Assembly: GCA_902557705.1 (NCBI GenBank)
Contig: CACEBI010000010.1
Span: 1-46,484 of the forward strand
DNA length: 46,484 nucleotides
Source: an uncultured SAR86 cluster bacterium
GTDB taxonomy: Bacteria; Pseudomonadota; Gammaproteobacteria; Magnimaribacterales; D2472
Direction of reading: 5' to 3'
Under the pieces are notes generated by a model, which saw only the letters and a program-made list of their open reading frames with translations, ran no database searches and had not been told where the DNA came from. The position numbers were made by a program, and so were the translations under genes. Below are positions 25,041 to 33,156 of the stretch, piece by piece; within the stretch, counting starts at the first letter, position 1; each line of letters starts with the position of its first letter.

Positions 25041-25042
25041 TT

Positions 25043-26380
25043 TTATAAAACCAAGAAAGGTAAAAATAAGACAGTAATTAACACTAACAACTGTATAAAA
25101 ATAAATGGAATAACGCCTCTATAAATTTCTGATGTCTGTATAGATTCATCTGCAACACCCCTTAAATAAAACAATGAAAAGCCAAAGGGAGGTGTTAAGA
25201 AAGAAGTTTGTAGATTAATTGCAATAAGAATTGCTAACCAGACTGGATCAAAACCCATCATCAAAAGAGGTGGGGCGACCAAAGGAACAATGACGTAGCA
25301 AATTTCAATAAAATCTAAAATAAATCCAAGCAAGAAAACAAAAATTAAAACAAAAATTAGTGCTGTATATGGCCCTCCAGGGAGAGAACCAAACACCAAA
25401 TTAATTAAATCATCTCCGCCAACCCCTCTAAAAATTAATGAAAAAATAGAAGCACCAATTAATATTGTGAAAATCATTGTTGATACTATTGCAGTTTTCT
25501 GACTAGTTTCTTTTATAAAGCCCAAAGATAACTTGCCGTTAATAAGAACTATTAAAAGTGCACCAGCAGCTCCAATAGCAGATGCCTCTGTTGGTGTCGC
25601 TATTCCAGCAATAATAGAACCTAAAACCAAAATAATTAAAAGCAGCGGCAAGGCAAGAGTCTTAACAATATCCTTGAATGATGCTGAATTTGCTTCTGGC
25701 TCAAATAAGATATTAAGATTTTTATAGTTTTGATAGATTGTATAAATCAGATACCCAAGACAAATCATAATTCCAGGTACTATGGCGCCAATAAACAAAT
25801 CTCCAACAGTAACAGTTTGTTGAGAAAAAATACCCATGTTGTTTTGAGCTCTCTGATATGCATTAGACATAACATCACCCAAAAGCACTAATGCAATTGA
25901 AGGAGGAATAATCTGTCCTAATGTTCCGGTTGACGCAACTAGTCCCGATGAGAAATCTTTTGTGTAACCTTGTTGAATAAGAACCGGCAGAGACATAAGA
26001 CCCATTGTTACAACTGTTGCCCCAACAATACCTGTGCTTGCTGCTAATAAAGCACCTACAGCAATTATAGAAATGCTGAGACCGCCTCTAATATTCTTAA
26101 ATGCCAAAGCCATGTTTTCTAACATTTTTGCAGCAATACCTGACCTTTCAAGAACGGTTCCCATAAATATAAATAAGGGAACTGCAAGAAGAGTCACATT
26201 ATTCATAATCCCAAATATTCTTAGGGGAATGCTTTTCAAAATTGATTCATCAAATATTCCAAACGGCATGCAGATAAGAGCAAAGAGAATGGAGACACCA
26301 GAAAGTGTGAATGCAACCGGATATCCAAACAAAAGAGCTAGACATATTAAAACTAAAAGTAATAAAGGAATTATTTCCAT
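25043..26380 (-). CDS. dctM: TRAP transporter large permease subunit DctM
   Basis: A 445-residue protein with a dozen or so membrane helices throughout. Characteristic blocks are LLAVPLFIFMGTVLERSGIA (about residues 61-80), GTLGQIIPPSIALVLLG (about residues 152-168, the re-entrant hairpin region) and IATPTEASAIGAAGALL (about residues 256-272). This subunit carries the substrate path and couples to sodium. Its start overlaps the end of dctQ by 10 bases. The cognate binding protein is most likely the DctP lipoprotein on the opposite strand beyond lipBA. Confidence 0.95.
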   Translation of the reverse strand: MEIIPLLLLVLICLALLFGYPVAFTLSGVSILFALICMPFGIFDESILKSIPLRIFGIMNNVTLLAVPLFIFMGTVLERSGIAAKMLENMALAFKNIRGGLSISIIAVGALLAASTGIVGATVVTMGLMSLPVLIQQGYTKDFSSGLVASTGTLGQIIPPSIALVLLGDVMSNAYQRAQNNMGIFSQQTVTVGDLFIGAIVPGIMICLGYLIYTIYQNYKNLNILFEPEANSASFKDIVKTLALPLLLIILVLGSIIAGIATPTEASAIGAAGALLIVLINGKLSLGFIKETSQKTAIVSTMIFTILIGASIFSLIFRGVGGDDLINLVFGSLPGGPYTALIFVLIFVFLLGFILDFIEICYVIVPLVAPPLLMMGFDPVWLAILIAINLQTSFLTPPFGFSLFYLRGVADESIQTSEIYRGVIPFIFIQLLVLITVLFLPFLVL

Positions 26381-26871
26381 TTTGTTTTTATAAATTGATT
26401 AATTAGAGCTGCTGAAAGCGTTAATGGAAATAGAACCATTAATGTTTTTTGAATGTATACATATGCCAAACCACCAGCTTCTGTAGATGTTTCACTCATT
26501 TTCCAAGAAGCTTCGATTGTTTCAATAGAATAAAAAAATGTAACAGCAATTAGAGGAAGTAAAAACAATAAACCAAATAAAGTGTTTATATTTTTTTTAT
26601 ACCTATCAGACGCATTTCTATAGAAAATATCAACCCTTACATGTTCATCATGATTCATTACATAACCAGCACAACCAAGAAAAACTAAAGCATGAAAGTA
26701 CATCACTAGCTCTTGGATGCCAGTTCTCCCAATGCCAAAAAAATACCTACTAATAATTACAAATACCATCAAAACTACCATTATTGGTATCAAGAAGGAT
26801 ATTTTTTCACCAACAAGATTTATAAACTTTTCTAGAACCTTCATTATTATGTACTTTTTTAGAACTTTCAT
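26371..26871 (-). CDS. dctQ: TRAP transporter small permease subunit DctQ
   Basis: A protein of 166 residues from the ATG at 26871 or 157 from the ATG at 26844; the two starts are copies of each other in a tandem duplication. Four membrane helices are seen (about residues 25-43, 57-74, 98-116 and 140-158), with the DctQ block GIQELVMYFHALVFLGCAGY and the conserved EHVRVDIFY. DctQ pairs with DctM to form the membrane part of the transporter. It diverges from yaaA, and no strong ribosome site separates the two starts. Confidence 0.9.
   Translation of the reverse strand: MKVLKKYIIMKVLEKFINLVGEKISFLIPIMVVLMVFVIISRYFFGIGRTGIQELVMYFHALVFLGCAGYVMNHDEHVRVDIFYRNASDRYKKNINTLFGLLFLLPLIAVTFFYSIETIEASWKMSETSTEAGGLAYVYIQKTLMVLFPLTLSAALINQFIKTKWK
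26818..26871 (-). repeat. Tandem 27-base duplication at the start of dctQ
   Basis: On the minus strand the first nine codons (MKVLKKYII, 26871-26845) are repeated imperfectly by the next nine (MKVLEKFIN, 26844-26818). Each copy begins with ATG. DNA identity is high (ATGAAAGTTCTAAAAAAGT against ATGAAGGTTCTAGAAAAGT). It gives dctQ two equally plausible start codons. Confidence 0.75.
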
Positions 26872-26907
26872 TAGATGTCTGACTCAGATTTAGTTAGAAT
26901 ATTTATC

Positions 26908-27675
26908 ATGTTAATTGTACTTTCACCAGCAAAAACTTTGGATTATGAAGTTGATTCTAAAAGCAATCATACTGCACCCCAGTTTCTAAGCCAATCTTCA
27001 AGTCTTATAAAGACACTAAAAGACAAGGAGCCAAAAGATATTGCAAGTCTTATGGGGTTAAGCGATAAGTTGGCAGCTTTAAATTTTGATCGATATCAAT
27101 CATGGAAGGCGTCTAAAACTTTATCAGAAGATAGTAAGCCTTCATTGTTAGTTTTTAAAGGTGATGTTTATCAAGGGCTTGATGCTGAAACCCTTAATGC
27201 TAAGCAAATTAAATTTGCTCAAAAGCATTTAAGAATCCTATCAGGATTATATGGAATATTAAGACCTATGGATGTTATTAAGCCTTACAGACTAGAAATG
27301 GGGACAAAGCTAGAAACGAGTAAGGGTAAAAACTTATATGAATTTTGGGGTAACTCAATTCAAGAAAATGTATTGAATGATTTGGAGTCTCAAAAATCTG
27401 ATCTTTTAATCAATTTAGCTTCTAAAGAATATTTTAGCGTTCTGGGCAAAATGCCAGACTATATAAATGTTGTCTCGCCTGTATTTAAAGATTGTAAAAA
27501 TGGGAAATATAAAATTATTAGTTTTTATGCGAAAAAAGCCAGAGGCCTTATGGCTAGATGGATTATTGAAAACAACGTAAAAGATTTTGAGGAGCTCTCT
27601 GGTTTCAACTCAGATGGCTATTACTACTCTAAAGCTGAATCAACAGCTACAGAGCCAGTATTTTTAAGAGATTAA
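26908..27675 (+). CDS. yaaA: Peroxide-stress protein YaaA (DUF328)
   Basis: From the ATG at 26908 the protein starts MLIVLSPAKTLDYE, as E. coli YaaA does; an upstream in-frame ATG at 26875 would add 11 residues not found in the family. Conserved blocks are FKGDVYQGL, LRILSGLYGILRPMD, PYRLEMGTKL, LINLASKEYF and ISFYAKKARGLMARWII, and GFNSDGYYYS near the end. Length is 255 residues, as usual. YaaA lowers DNA and protein damage in peroxide stress by limiting free iron. A TAGAAT hexamer (26895-26900) ends 7 bases before the ATG, so the message may be leaderless. Confidence 0.95.
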   Translation: MLIVLSPAKTLDYEVDSKSNHTAPQFLSQSSSLIKTLKDKEPKDIASLMGLSDKLAALNFDRYQSWKASKTLSEDSKPSLLVFKGDVYQGLDAETLNAKQIKFAQKHLRILSGLYGILRPMDVIKPYRLEMGTKLETSKGKNLYEFWGNSIQENVLNDLESQKSDLLINLASKEYFSVLGKMPDYINVVSPVFKDCKNGKYKIISFYAKKARGLMARWIIENNVKDFEELSGFNSDGYYYSKAESTATEPVFLRD

Positions 27676-28529
27676 ATTAACCCTTCTTTTTCCCAAAAAG
27701 ATTTTAGCTCTTCGAGGTCATCAAACTCGCCTTCAGATTTATTCATAAATGCAGTTAGCGCAGTTTCTGTATCTTTATGACTAATTAAGCTGGCATTCCA
27801 CATGGCATGATATTCCAAGGAATCTCTTACCGAATTATCTCTTGCATAGTTAATTTGTTTTTTAATTACTCTGGTAACAAGTGGAGATTTGCTCGCAATT
27901 GTTTGTGCTATTTTCTGTACCTCTTCCATCATATTATTTACAGATGAGTAAACTTCATTAACGAGACCAAGAGATTTAGCTTCTGCAGAGTCACATTTTC
28001 TTCCTGTGTATGCAAGTTCTCTTAAAACAGCCAAAGGAATTAAAGATGGCAGTCTTTGAAGTGTGCCAACATCAGCTGCAATACCTATATCAACTTCTGC
28101 AATTTTAAAGAAAGCATCTTCAGAGCAATATCTCATATCACATGCCGCTGCCATATCAATAGCACCGCCAATGCATCCACCTTGAATAGCAGCTATGGTA
28201 GGCATTCTGCATTCCTCAAGAGCTGTAAAAGTATCCTGTAGTTCTAGGACTTCATGATAAAAAGCTTCTCTTTTTCTTGCTGGATCAATTTCTTTTTCTG
28301 ATTTTTTTGGAGGCGCAAAGTTTGCAAAATCCATACCAGCACTAAAATGCTTACCTTGACCAGACAATATTAAAACTCTTGCATCAGACTTTTTATCAAT
28401 ATCTTTAACTATCTCTGGCAACTCTTTCCAAAAGATTCTTGTCATTGAGTTTAGTTGATCAGGCCTGTTCATAATAAGATGAGCAATGCCATCATTAATT
28501 TGAACTTCGAAACAAGAATAATTATTCAT
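27672..28529 (-). CDS. Dienoyl-CoA isomerase-like crotonase (ECH1 type)
   Basis: A 285-residue crotonase from the ATG at 28529; the open frame continues to a TTG three codons earlier, but the ATG couples to the upstream gene. Oxyanion-hole blocks are HFSAGMDFANF and IQGGCIGGAIDMAAACDMRY. The acidic residues used by delta3,5-delta2,4-dienoyl-CoA isomerase are all in place: D125 (IDMAAACD), E145 and D153 in AEVDIGIAADVGTLQRLP. This long block is nearly the ECH1 signature. The enzyme would help beta-oxidation of fatty acids with odd-position double bonds. Its stop interlocks with that of yaaA. Confidence 0.88.
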   Translation of the reverse strand: MNNYSCFEVQINDGIAHLIMNRPDQLNSMTRIFWKELPEIVKDIDKKSDARVLILSGQGKHFSAGMDFANFAPPKKSEKEIDPARKREAFYHEVLELQDTFTALEECRMPTIAAIQGGCIGGAIDMAAACDMRYCSEDAFFKIAEVDIGIAADVGTLQRLPSLIPLAVLRELAYTGRKCDSAEAKSLGLVNEVYSSVNNMMEEVQKIAQTIASKSPLVTRVIKKQINYARDNSVRDSLEYHAMWNASLISHKDTETALTAFMNKSEGEFDDLEELKSFWEKEGLI

Positions 28530-28683
28530 TTTCAGCAAGTTCTATTGATTCATTAACAATGTTGCGCATCTTTTCTACATGCTCAAATGTCTTATGATGA
28601 GACATTACAACCTTTCTCTCTTCACTTAACAAAACAAGCATTTTTTTTAGTTTATTAAGATTTTCTAATAGTTCACTATTCAT
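28522..28683 (-). CDS. 53-residue helical mini-protein preceding the isomerase
   Basis: From the ATG at 28683 the protein reads MNSELLENLNKLKKMLVLLS and continues as a strongly amphipathic, heptad-like helix ending ESIELAENE. A longer frame from 28716 adds 11 residues and is less likely. Its stop overlaps the isomerase start by 8 bases (ATGAATAA), so translation is coupled. No family recognised; a coiled-coil partner of the crotonase is possible. Confidence 0.55.
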   Translation of the reverse strand: MNSELLENLNKLKKMLVLLSEERKVVMSHHKTFEHVEKMRNIVNESIELAENE

Positions 28684-28733
28684 AGGTTTTTGTAACTTAA
28701 ATTTAATTATTGGCATTATAATGCTCTTAATCT

Positions 28734-29591
28734 ATGAAATCACGGAATCTAGTATATTTATGCCTTATCCTTTGCTCATTTATTGATAATATGAATGCAA
28801 AAGAAAAAGAATTAGATAATTCTCTTCAAGTTCAATCAATGCTCTCAGTCTTATATTCTCAGTCTTCAGCAGAATATGAAGCAAACAATATACAAACATA
28901 CATTAATGCAAAGTCAGCACTTGATAGAGCGCTAAATGATCTTAGCTGGACAGCAGCACTAGAACAGAAGGAAAATTTTAAGAACAAACCACCTGCAATA
29001 ATCTTAGATATCGATGAAACAGTTTTGAATAATATTCCTTTTCAAGCCAGAGCAATTATTAATGGTCAATCTTATCCCACAGGATGGCTTGAATGGATGC
29101 TTGAAGAATCCTCTGATGCTGTTGCTGGAGTATCAGACTTTTTAGAATATGCACAAAGCAAGGGTGTAAAAATTTTTTATGTAACAAATAGGATTGCAGT
29201 AGCAGAAGATGCAACCCGTAATAATATTCAAAAACTTGGACTTCCTCTAGATACTGATAGAGATGTTTTATTAATGAAGAATGAGAATGGTTGGACCTCA
29301 GACAAGGTTTCAAGACGAGAGTTAGTTGCAAAAGATTATAGAATTTTATTGCTTATTGGTGATCAACTAGGTGATTTTTTACCACTAGATGAAACAACGC
29401 TTGAATTAGATTCAAGAAAAAATCTGGCTGAGACCTATGACCATATGTGGGGTTCAAAATGGTTCATGATCACTAACCCGATGTATGGAAGATGGGAGGC
29501 TTCAATATATAACAATGAATATCCTGACACAGAAGATGAGCTTATGCAGATGAGGCTAAAAGCACTAGAGCTTAAAGATAAAACAAATTAG
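28734..29591 (+). CDS. HAD-family acid phosphatase, class B/e(P4)-like 5'-nucleotidase
   Basis: A 285-residue exported phosphatase. An N-terminal signal peptide is visible (residues 1-22, ending NMNA); no lipobox with a small residue before the cysteine is present, unlike lipoprotein e(P4). The nucleophile motif ILDIDETVLNN has D92 and D94. YVTNR (motif II) and LLIGDQLGDFL (motif IV acidic pair) follow. The family (HAD subfamily IIIB) removes phosphate from nucleotides in the periplasm. It probably feeds phosphate and nucleoside uptake. A TATAAT at 28717-28722 lies 11 bases before the ATG. cysQ follows after 4 bases. Confidence 0.9.
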   Translation: MKSRNLVYLCLILCSFIDNMNAKEKELDNSLQVQSMLSVLYSQSSAEYEANNIQTYINAKSALDRALNDLSWTAALEQKENFKNKPPAIILDIDETVLNNIPFQARAIINGQSYPTGWLEWMLEESSDAVAGVSDFLEYAQSKGVKIFYVTNRIAVAEDATRNNIQKLGLPLDTDRDVLLMKNENGWTSDKVSRRELVAKDYRILLLIGDQLGDFLPLDETTLELDSRKNLAETYDHMWGSKWFMITNPMYGRWEASIYNNEYPDTEDELMQMRLKALELKDKTN

Positions 29592-29595
29592 CATT

Positions 29596-30408
29596 ATGCA
29601 AGTTGATGCAGAGTTCATACGAAATCTTAACGAGCCTCTAAAAAAAATTGTCCAAGATGCAGGGAATGCAATTATGGAGGTTTACAAAAAAGATGATTTT
29701 GAAAGCGCAATAAAATCCGATGGCTCTCCTGTCACAGAGGCTGACAACAATGCAAATAAAATTATTATTGATGCGCTTAAAGAAATTACCCCAAAAGTCC
29801 CGATAGTTTCAGAAGAAACTTATAAAAAAGAATCAGATATACCCAAAACTCCTTATTGGTTAGTTGACCCTTTAGATGGCACAAGGGAATTTCTAAACAA
29901 GTCTAAAGACTTTACCGTTAATATTGCTCTTATTGAAAATACCGATTCTATTTTTGGAATCATATGTGCCCCAGCATCAGGCAAGACATGGCTTGGATCT
30001 AAATTTAATATTTCTAGCAATGAAGAAACGATACCAGATAGTTTAAGAATAGTAATGAGTAAAAGCCATCAAACAGATAAAGACAAAATGTTTCTTGATT
30101 ATCTCAATAGTTTAAACGTTTCTTATGAAATAATAGAAAAGGGTAGCTCATTGAAATTGTGCGCACTCGCAGATAATAAGGCTGATATATATCCAAGATT
30201 TGGACCTACTTCAGAATGGGATATAGCAGCTGGACACGCTATATTACATGCATGTAGCGGAAGCATCTCTCAAATGGCAAATGCTGAAGATCTAAAATAC
30301 TCAAAAGAGGAAAGCATCTTAAATCCAGCTTTTGCAGCATTTAGAAATGAGGCCATAAAAGACGAATATTTGCCTATTTTGAGCGAGTTTTATAAAAAAT
30401 TGGTATAA
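29596..30408 (+). CDS. cysQ: 3'(2'),5'-bisphosphate nucleotidase CysQ
   Basis: A 270-residue inositol-monophosphatase-fold enzyme. The metal-binding blocks are SDGSPVTEADNNAN (about residues 40-53), SEETY, then WLVDPLDGTREFLN (about residues 92-105) and SEWDIAAGHAIL (about residues 207-218). The PLDGTREF form is typical of CysQ rather than SuhB. It removes the 3'-phosphate from PAP formed in sulfate assimilation and phosphopantetheine transfer. It is 4 bases after the phosphatase gene and 58 bases before rpoH; ftsEX, the usual rpoH neighbours, are absent. Confidence 0.92.
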   Translation: MQVDAEFIRNLNEPLKKIVQDAGNAIMEVYKKDDFESAIKSDGSPVTEADNNANKIIIDALKEITPKVPIVSEETYKKESDIPKTPYWLVDPLDGTREFLNKSKDFTVNIALIENTDSIFGIICAPASGKTWLGSKFNISSNEETIPDSLRIVMSKSHQTDKDKMFLDYLNSLNVSYEIIEKGSSLKLCALADNKADIYPRFGPTSEWDIAAGHAILHACSGSISQMANAEDLKYSKEESILNPAFAAFRNEAIKDEYLPILSEFYKKLV

Positions 30409-30423
30409 TTTTGTGTATAACAT

Positions 30424-30445
30424 TAATTAATAATATAATTAATTA
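30424..30445 (+). promoter_or_regulatory. rpoH: AT-only hairpin in the rpoH leader region
   Basis: TAATTAAT (30424-30431) pairs with ATTAATTA (30438-30445) around a 6-base loop, in the 58-base gap before the rpoH start at 30467. The stem has only A-T pairs, so it would melt easily. rpoH translation is temperature-controlled in other gammaproteobacteria, but a thermometer role here is speculation. Confidence 0.3.
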
Positions 30446-30466
30446 TAAATAAAATTTATATTAAGT

Positions 30467-31327
30467 ATGGGAACACAGTTACAACCATCTCAGTTAAATA
30501 GTCCTGGCAAGGATATTGAGTCCTATTTAGCTTCTGTGCATTCAATTCCCATATTATCTAAAGAAGAAGAGCAGGAATTAGCGCTCAAACTATATGAAGA
30601 AGATGATCTAGATGCTGCAAGACAGTTAGTTATTCATCATCTAAGATTTGTTGTTCATATTGCAAGATCATATCAGGGTTACGGTCTTCCTTTGGCTGAC
30701 ATTATTCAAGAAGGTAATGTTGGACTAATGAAAGCAGTTGATAAATATGATCCTCATAGAGGGGTGAAAGTTGTTTCTTTTGCAGTTCACTGGATTAAAG
30801 CTGAAATTCACGAGTACATACTGAAAAACTGGAGGCTTGTAAAAATAGCCACAACGAAAGCTCAAAGAAAGTTATTTTTCAACCTTAGAGGCAAGAAAAA
30901 GAGTCTTGAATGGCTTACTAAAGAAGAAGCAGAGAATATTGCCAAAGATCTCAATGTAGAAGTAAAAGATGTCCTTCATATGGAAAACAGGCTTTCATCT
31001 AATGATGCTTCATTTGATACTCCAGTTCCTTCTGGTGATGATGATGAAATGATGTCACCCTCTCAATATATTGAAGACAAGACATATGATCCTGAGGTTA
31101 TTGTTGCAAACGCTGAGGCTGATGATATAAATCAAAGTGAATTAGTTGAAGCCCTTAAAATGTTAGATGACAGAAGCAAGGACATTCTTCAAAGAAGATA
31201 TCTAGCAGACGATAAAGCAACATTACATGAATTGGCTGAAGAGTATGATGTTTCTGCAGAAAGAATTAGGCAAATCGAAAATGGAGCATTAAAAAAATTA
31301 AAAGCCATAATGGTAAGCGCTGCTTAA
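30467..31327 (+). CDS. rpoH: RNA polymerase heat-shock sigma factor RpoH (sigma-32)
   Basis: A 286-residue sigma-70-family protein. Region 2 has LADIIQEGNVGLMKAVDKYD and VVSFAVHWIKAEIHEYIL. The RpoH-box-like segment QRKLFFNLRGKK separates it from primary sigma factors. Region 4 has LHELAEEYDVSAERIRQIEN near the end. It directs heat-shock gene transcription. The leader is very AT-rich with no clear Shine-Dalgarno, which may suit structural or regulatory control of translation. It stands downstream of cysQ. Confidence 0.96.
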   Translation: MGTQLQPSQLNSPGKDIESYLASVHSIPILSKEEEQELALKLYEEDDLDAARQLVIHHLRFVVHIARSYQGYGLPLADIIQEGNVGLMKAVDKYDPHRGVKVVSFAVHWIKAEIHEYILKNWRLVKIATTKAQRKLFFNLRGKKKSLEWLTKEEAENIAKDLNVEVKDVLHMENRLSSNDASFDTPVPSGDDDEMMSPSQYIEDKTYDPEVIVANAEADDINQSELVEALKMLDDRSKDILQRRYLADDKATLHELAEEYDVSAERIRQIENGALKKLKAIMVSAA

Positions 31328-31354
31328 TTCAATTCATTGATATTTCATTTATAA

Positions 31355-31999
31355 ATGCGCAACAAATTTCTCCCATCCTTTGTTCAAAGAAAGGGGCGTA
31401 TAACTAAAAGCCAAGAAGATAACCTGAACTTTTTACATAAATACCATGTAACTTCTCATGCTCAGATACTTCTCGAGAAAAGCAAATTTAAAAGAATTAT
31501 CTTAGAAATAGGCTTTGGTAATGGAGAGAATCTTATTAACTTAGCTAAAGATAATCCTCAAAATTTATATATAGGTTCAGAAGTGTATATGGCTGGGATT
31601 GGCCAAGTCCTTGGAGCAATCAATGCTAAGGAGCTAGCTAATATTAGATTAATAACCGGTGATATAAGATTATTAATAGACGAAATCAATGAATCAATCT
31701 TTGATGAGGTTTTAATTATATGCCCAGACCCATGGCCCAAGTTAAAACATCACAAAAGAAGAATGATAAACTCAGAATTTTTAGATTCAATTTATAAAGT
31801 ATTAAATCCAGATGGTCACCTTTTTATTTCAACAGATTGGGAGAATTATGCTGAATCAATCGATGAATCTATTAGTCAAAATTTAGATTTCGAAGTTTTA
31901 AGCTCATCTCCCTATGAAAACATAATGTTAACTAAGTTCCAGCAAAGGGCTGTAGAAGAGGGTAGAAAAATTTATCCATTTTCGCTAAAGAAAAGCTAG
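31355..31999 (+). CDS. trmB: tRNA (guanine-N7-)-methyltransferase TrmB
   Basis: A 214-residue class-I SAM methyltransferase that makes m7G46 in tRNA. The SAM motif is LEIGFGNGENL (about residues 50-60). The catalytic signature is ICPDPWPKLKHHKRRM (about residues 124-139). The end TKFQQRAVEEGRKIYPF is the family's closing block. The gene follows rpoH by 27 bases. Its TAG interlocks with that of the converging hemW (4-base overlap). Confidence 0.96.
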   Translation: MRNKFLPSFVQRKGRITKSQEDNLNFLHKYHVTSHAQILLEKSKFKRIILEIGFGNGENLINLAKDNPQNLYIGSEVYMAGIGQVLGAINAKELANIRLITGDIRLLIDEINESIFDEVLIICPDPWPKLKHHKRRMINSEFLDSIYKVLNPDGHLFISTDWENYAESIDESISQNLDFEVLSSSPYENIMLTKFQQRAVEEGRKIYPFSLKKS

Positions 32000-33156
32000 T
32001 TAAAATTATTTACGGTATCGTTCAGAAACTTATATCCTTGATCGGTCGCCTTAATTAAATTTTTTTCTATTAAACCCTTTTTATAACCCATAAATAATTT
32101 TTCTTTAAAAGTATCAGGTATGTAAACGCCTCTTTTTTCAAGATCCTTAAATGAAGTGCCGTTTTTAACTCTCAAGACATTCATTGCAAGATCAAGATCA
32201 TATGATGCGTCATCTATTTTAATAATTTTTATCTTTGACGGATTATTGATATAAGATTCAACTTTTTTTAATTTAATCATCCTTGTTATTGAATTTTCTG
32301 TTGTAATTTTACTGTGCGCACCTGGACCTATACCGAGGTAATCACCGTATAGCCAATAATTCATATTATGTTTACTTACTTTTTTGTTTTTGGACCATGA
32401 TGAAACCTCATACTGAAAAATATTATTTTGATTAAGAATATCTTTTGCAGCCAATTCCATTGTCTCTATGGTCTTATCAGATGGAATATTTAATTCTTTT
32501 TTATAAAAAATTGTATTGGGTTCAATCGTTAGTTGGTACAGAGATAAGTGATCAATTTTATTTTTGCAGAATATTTCAATATCTTGTTTTAGAGAATTTA
32601 TTGATTGGTTCATAATTCCATAAATTAAATCAATTGAAATATTGATGTTTTTAAACCCAGAAGCAATTTTAATTGCTTGATAACTATCATTTGCATTATG
32701 GTTTCTTTCCAAGCTAACCAACACTTCTTGATCAAAACTTTGTATACCTATTGAAATTCTATTAACCCCAGCAGCAACAATTTCATCTATGTAAGAGTAG
32801 GTGACCTCTTTTGGATTTAATTCAAAGCTAATTTCACATTCTTCTTTTAATAGGTCCATATCTTTTAAATTTCTGATAATGCTTTTTATTATCTTTGAAG
32901 ATACCAATGATGGGGTTCCGCCCCCAAAGTAAATAGAGCAGAATTTTCTTTTTTGAATATATTTCATTGAGTCTTTTAAATCCTGATTAAGAGCAACCAA
33001 TAGCCTTTCTTCATCTCCATCTAATTTATTTGTATTGATATTGAAGTCACAGTAGGGACATCTTTTCTCGCACCAGGGCAGATGAATATAAAGTGATATA
33101 GGTACTTTATTTGGATTAAAGTTTTTCAAGCTCTTTAATGAATGATTTTGCAGCAA
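31996..33156 (-). CDS. hemW: Radical-SAM haem chaperone HemW
   Basis: A 386-residue radical-SAM protein. The cluster motif is LPWCEKRCPYCDFNI (about residues 26-40), followed by YFGGGTPSLV (about residues 104-113), SFELNPKEVT, RISIGIQSFD and YEVSSWSK, the set seen in HemW rather than coproporphyrinogen dehydrogenase HemN. HemW delivers haem to proteins. The ATG at 33156 gives a 41-base overlap with the end of rdgB; a TTG start slightly downstream would reduce this and cannot be excluded. It is last in the efp-hemW operon. Confidence 0.92.
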   Translation of the reverse strand: MLQNHSLKSLKNFNPNKVPISLYIHLPWCEKRCPYCDFNINTNKLDGDEERLLVALNQDLKDSMKYIQKRKFCSIYFGGGTPSLVSSKIIKSIIRNLKDMDLLKEECEISFELNPKEVTYSYIDEIVAAGVNRISIGIQSFDQEVLVSLERNHNANDSYQAIKIASGFKNINISIDLIYGIMNQSINSLKQDIEIFCKNKIDHLSLYQLTIEPNTIFYKKELNIPSDKTIETMELAAKDILNQNNIFQYEVSSWSKNKKVSKHNMNYWLYGDYLGIGPGAHSKITTENSITRMIKLKKVESYINNPSKIKIIKIDDASYDLDLAMNVLRVKNGTSFKDLEKRGVYIPDTFKEKLFMGYKKGLIEKNLIKATDQGYKFLNDTVNNFN

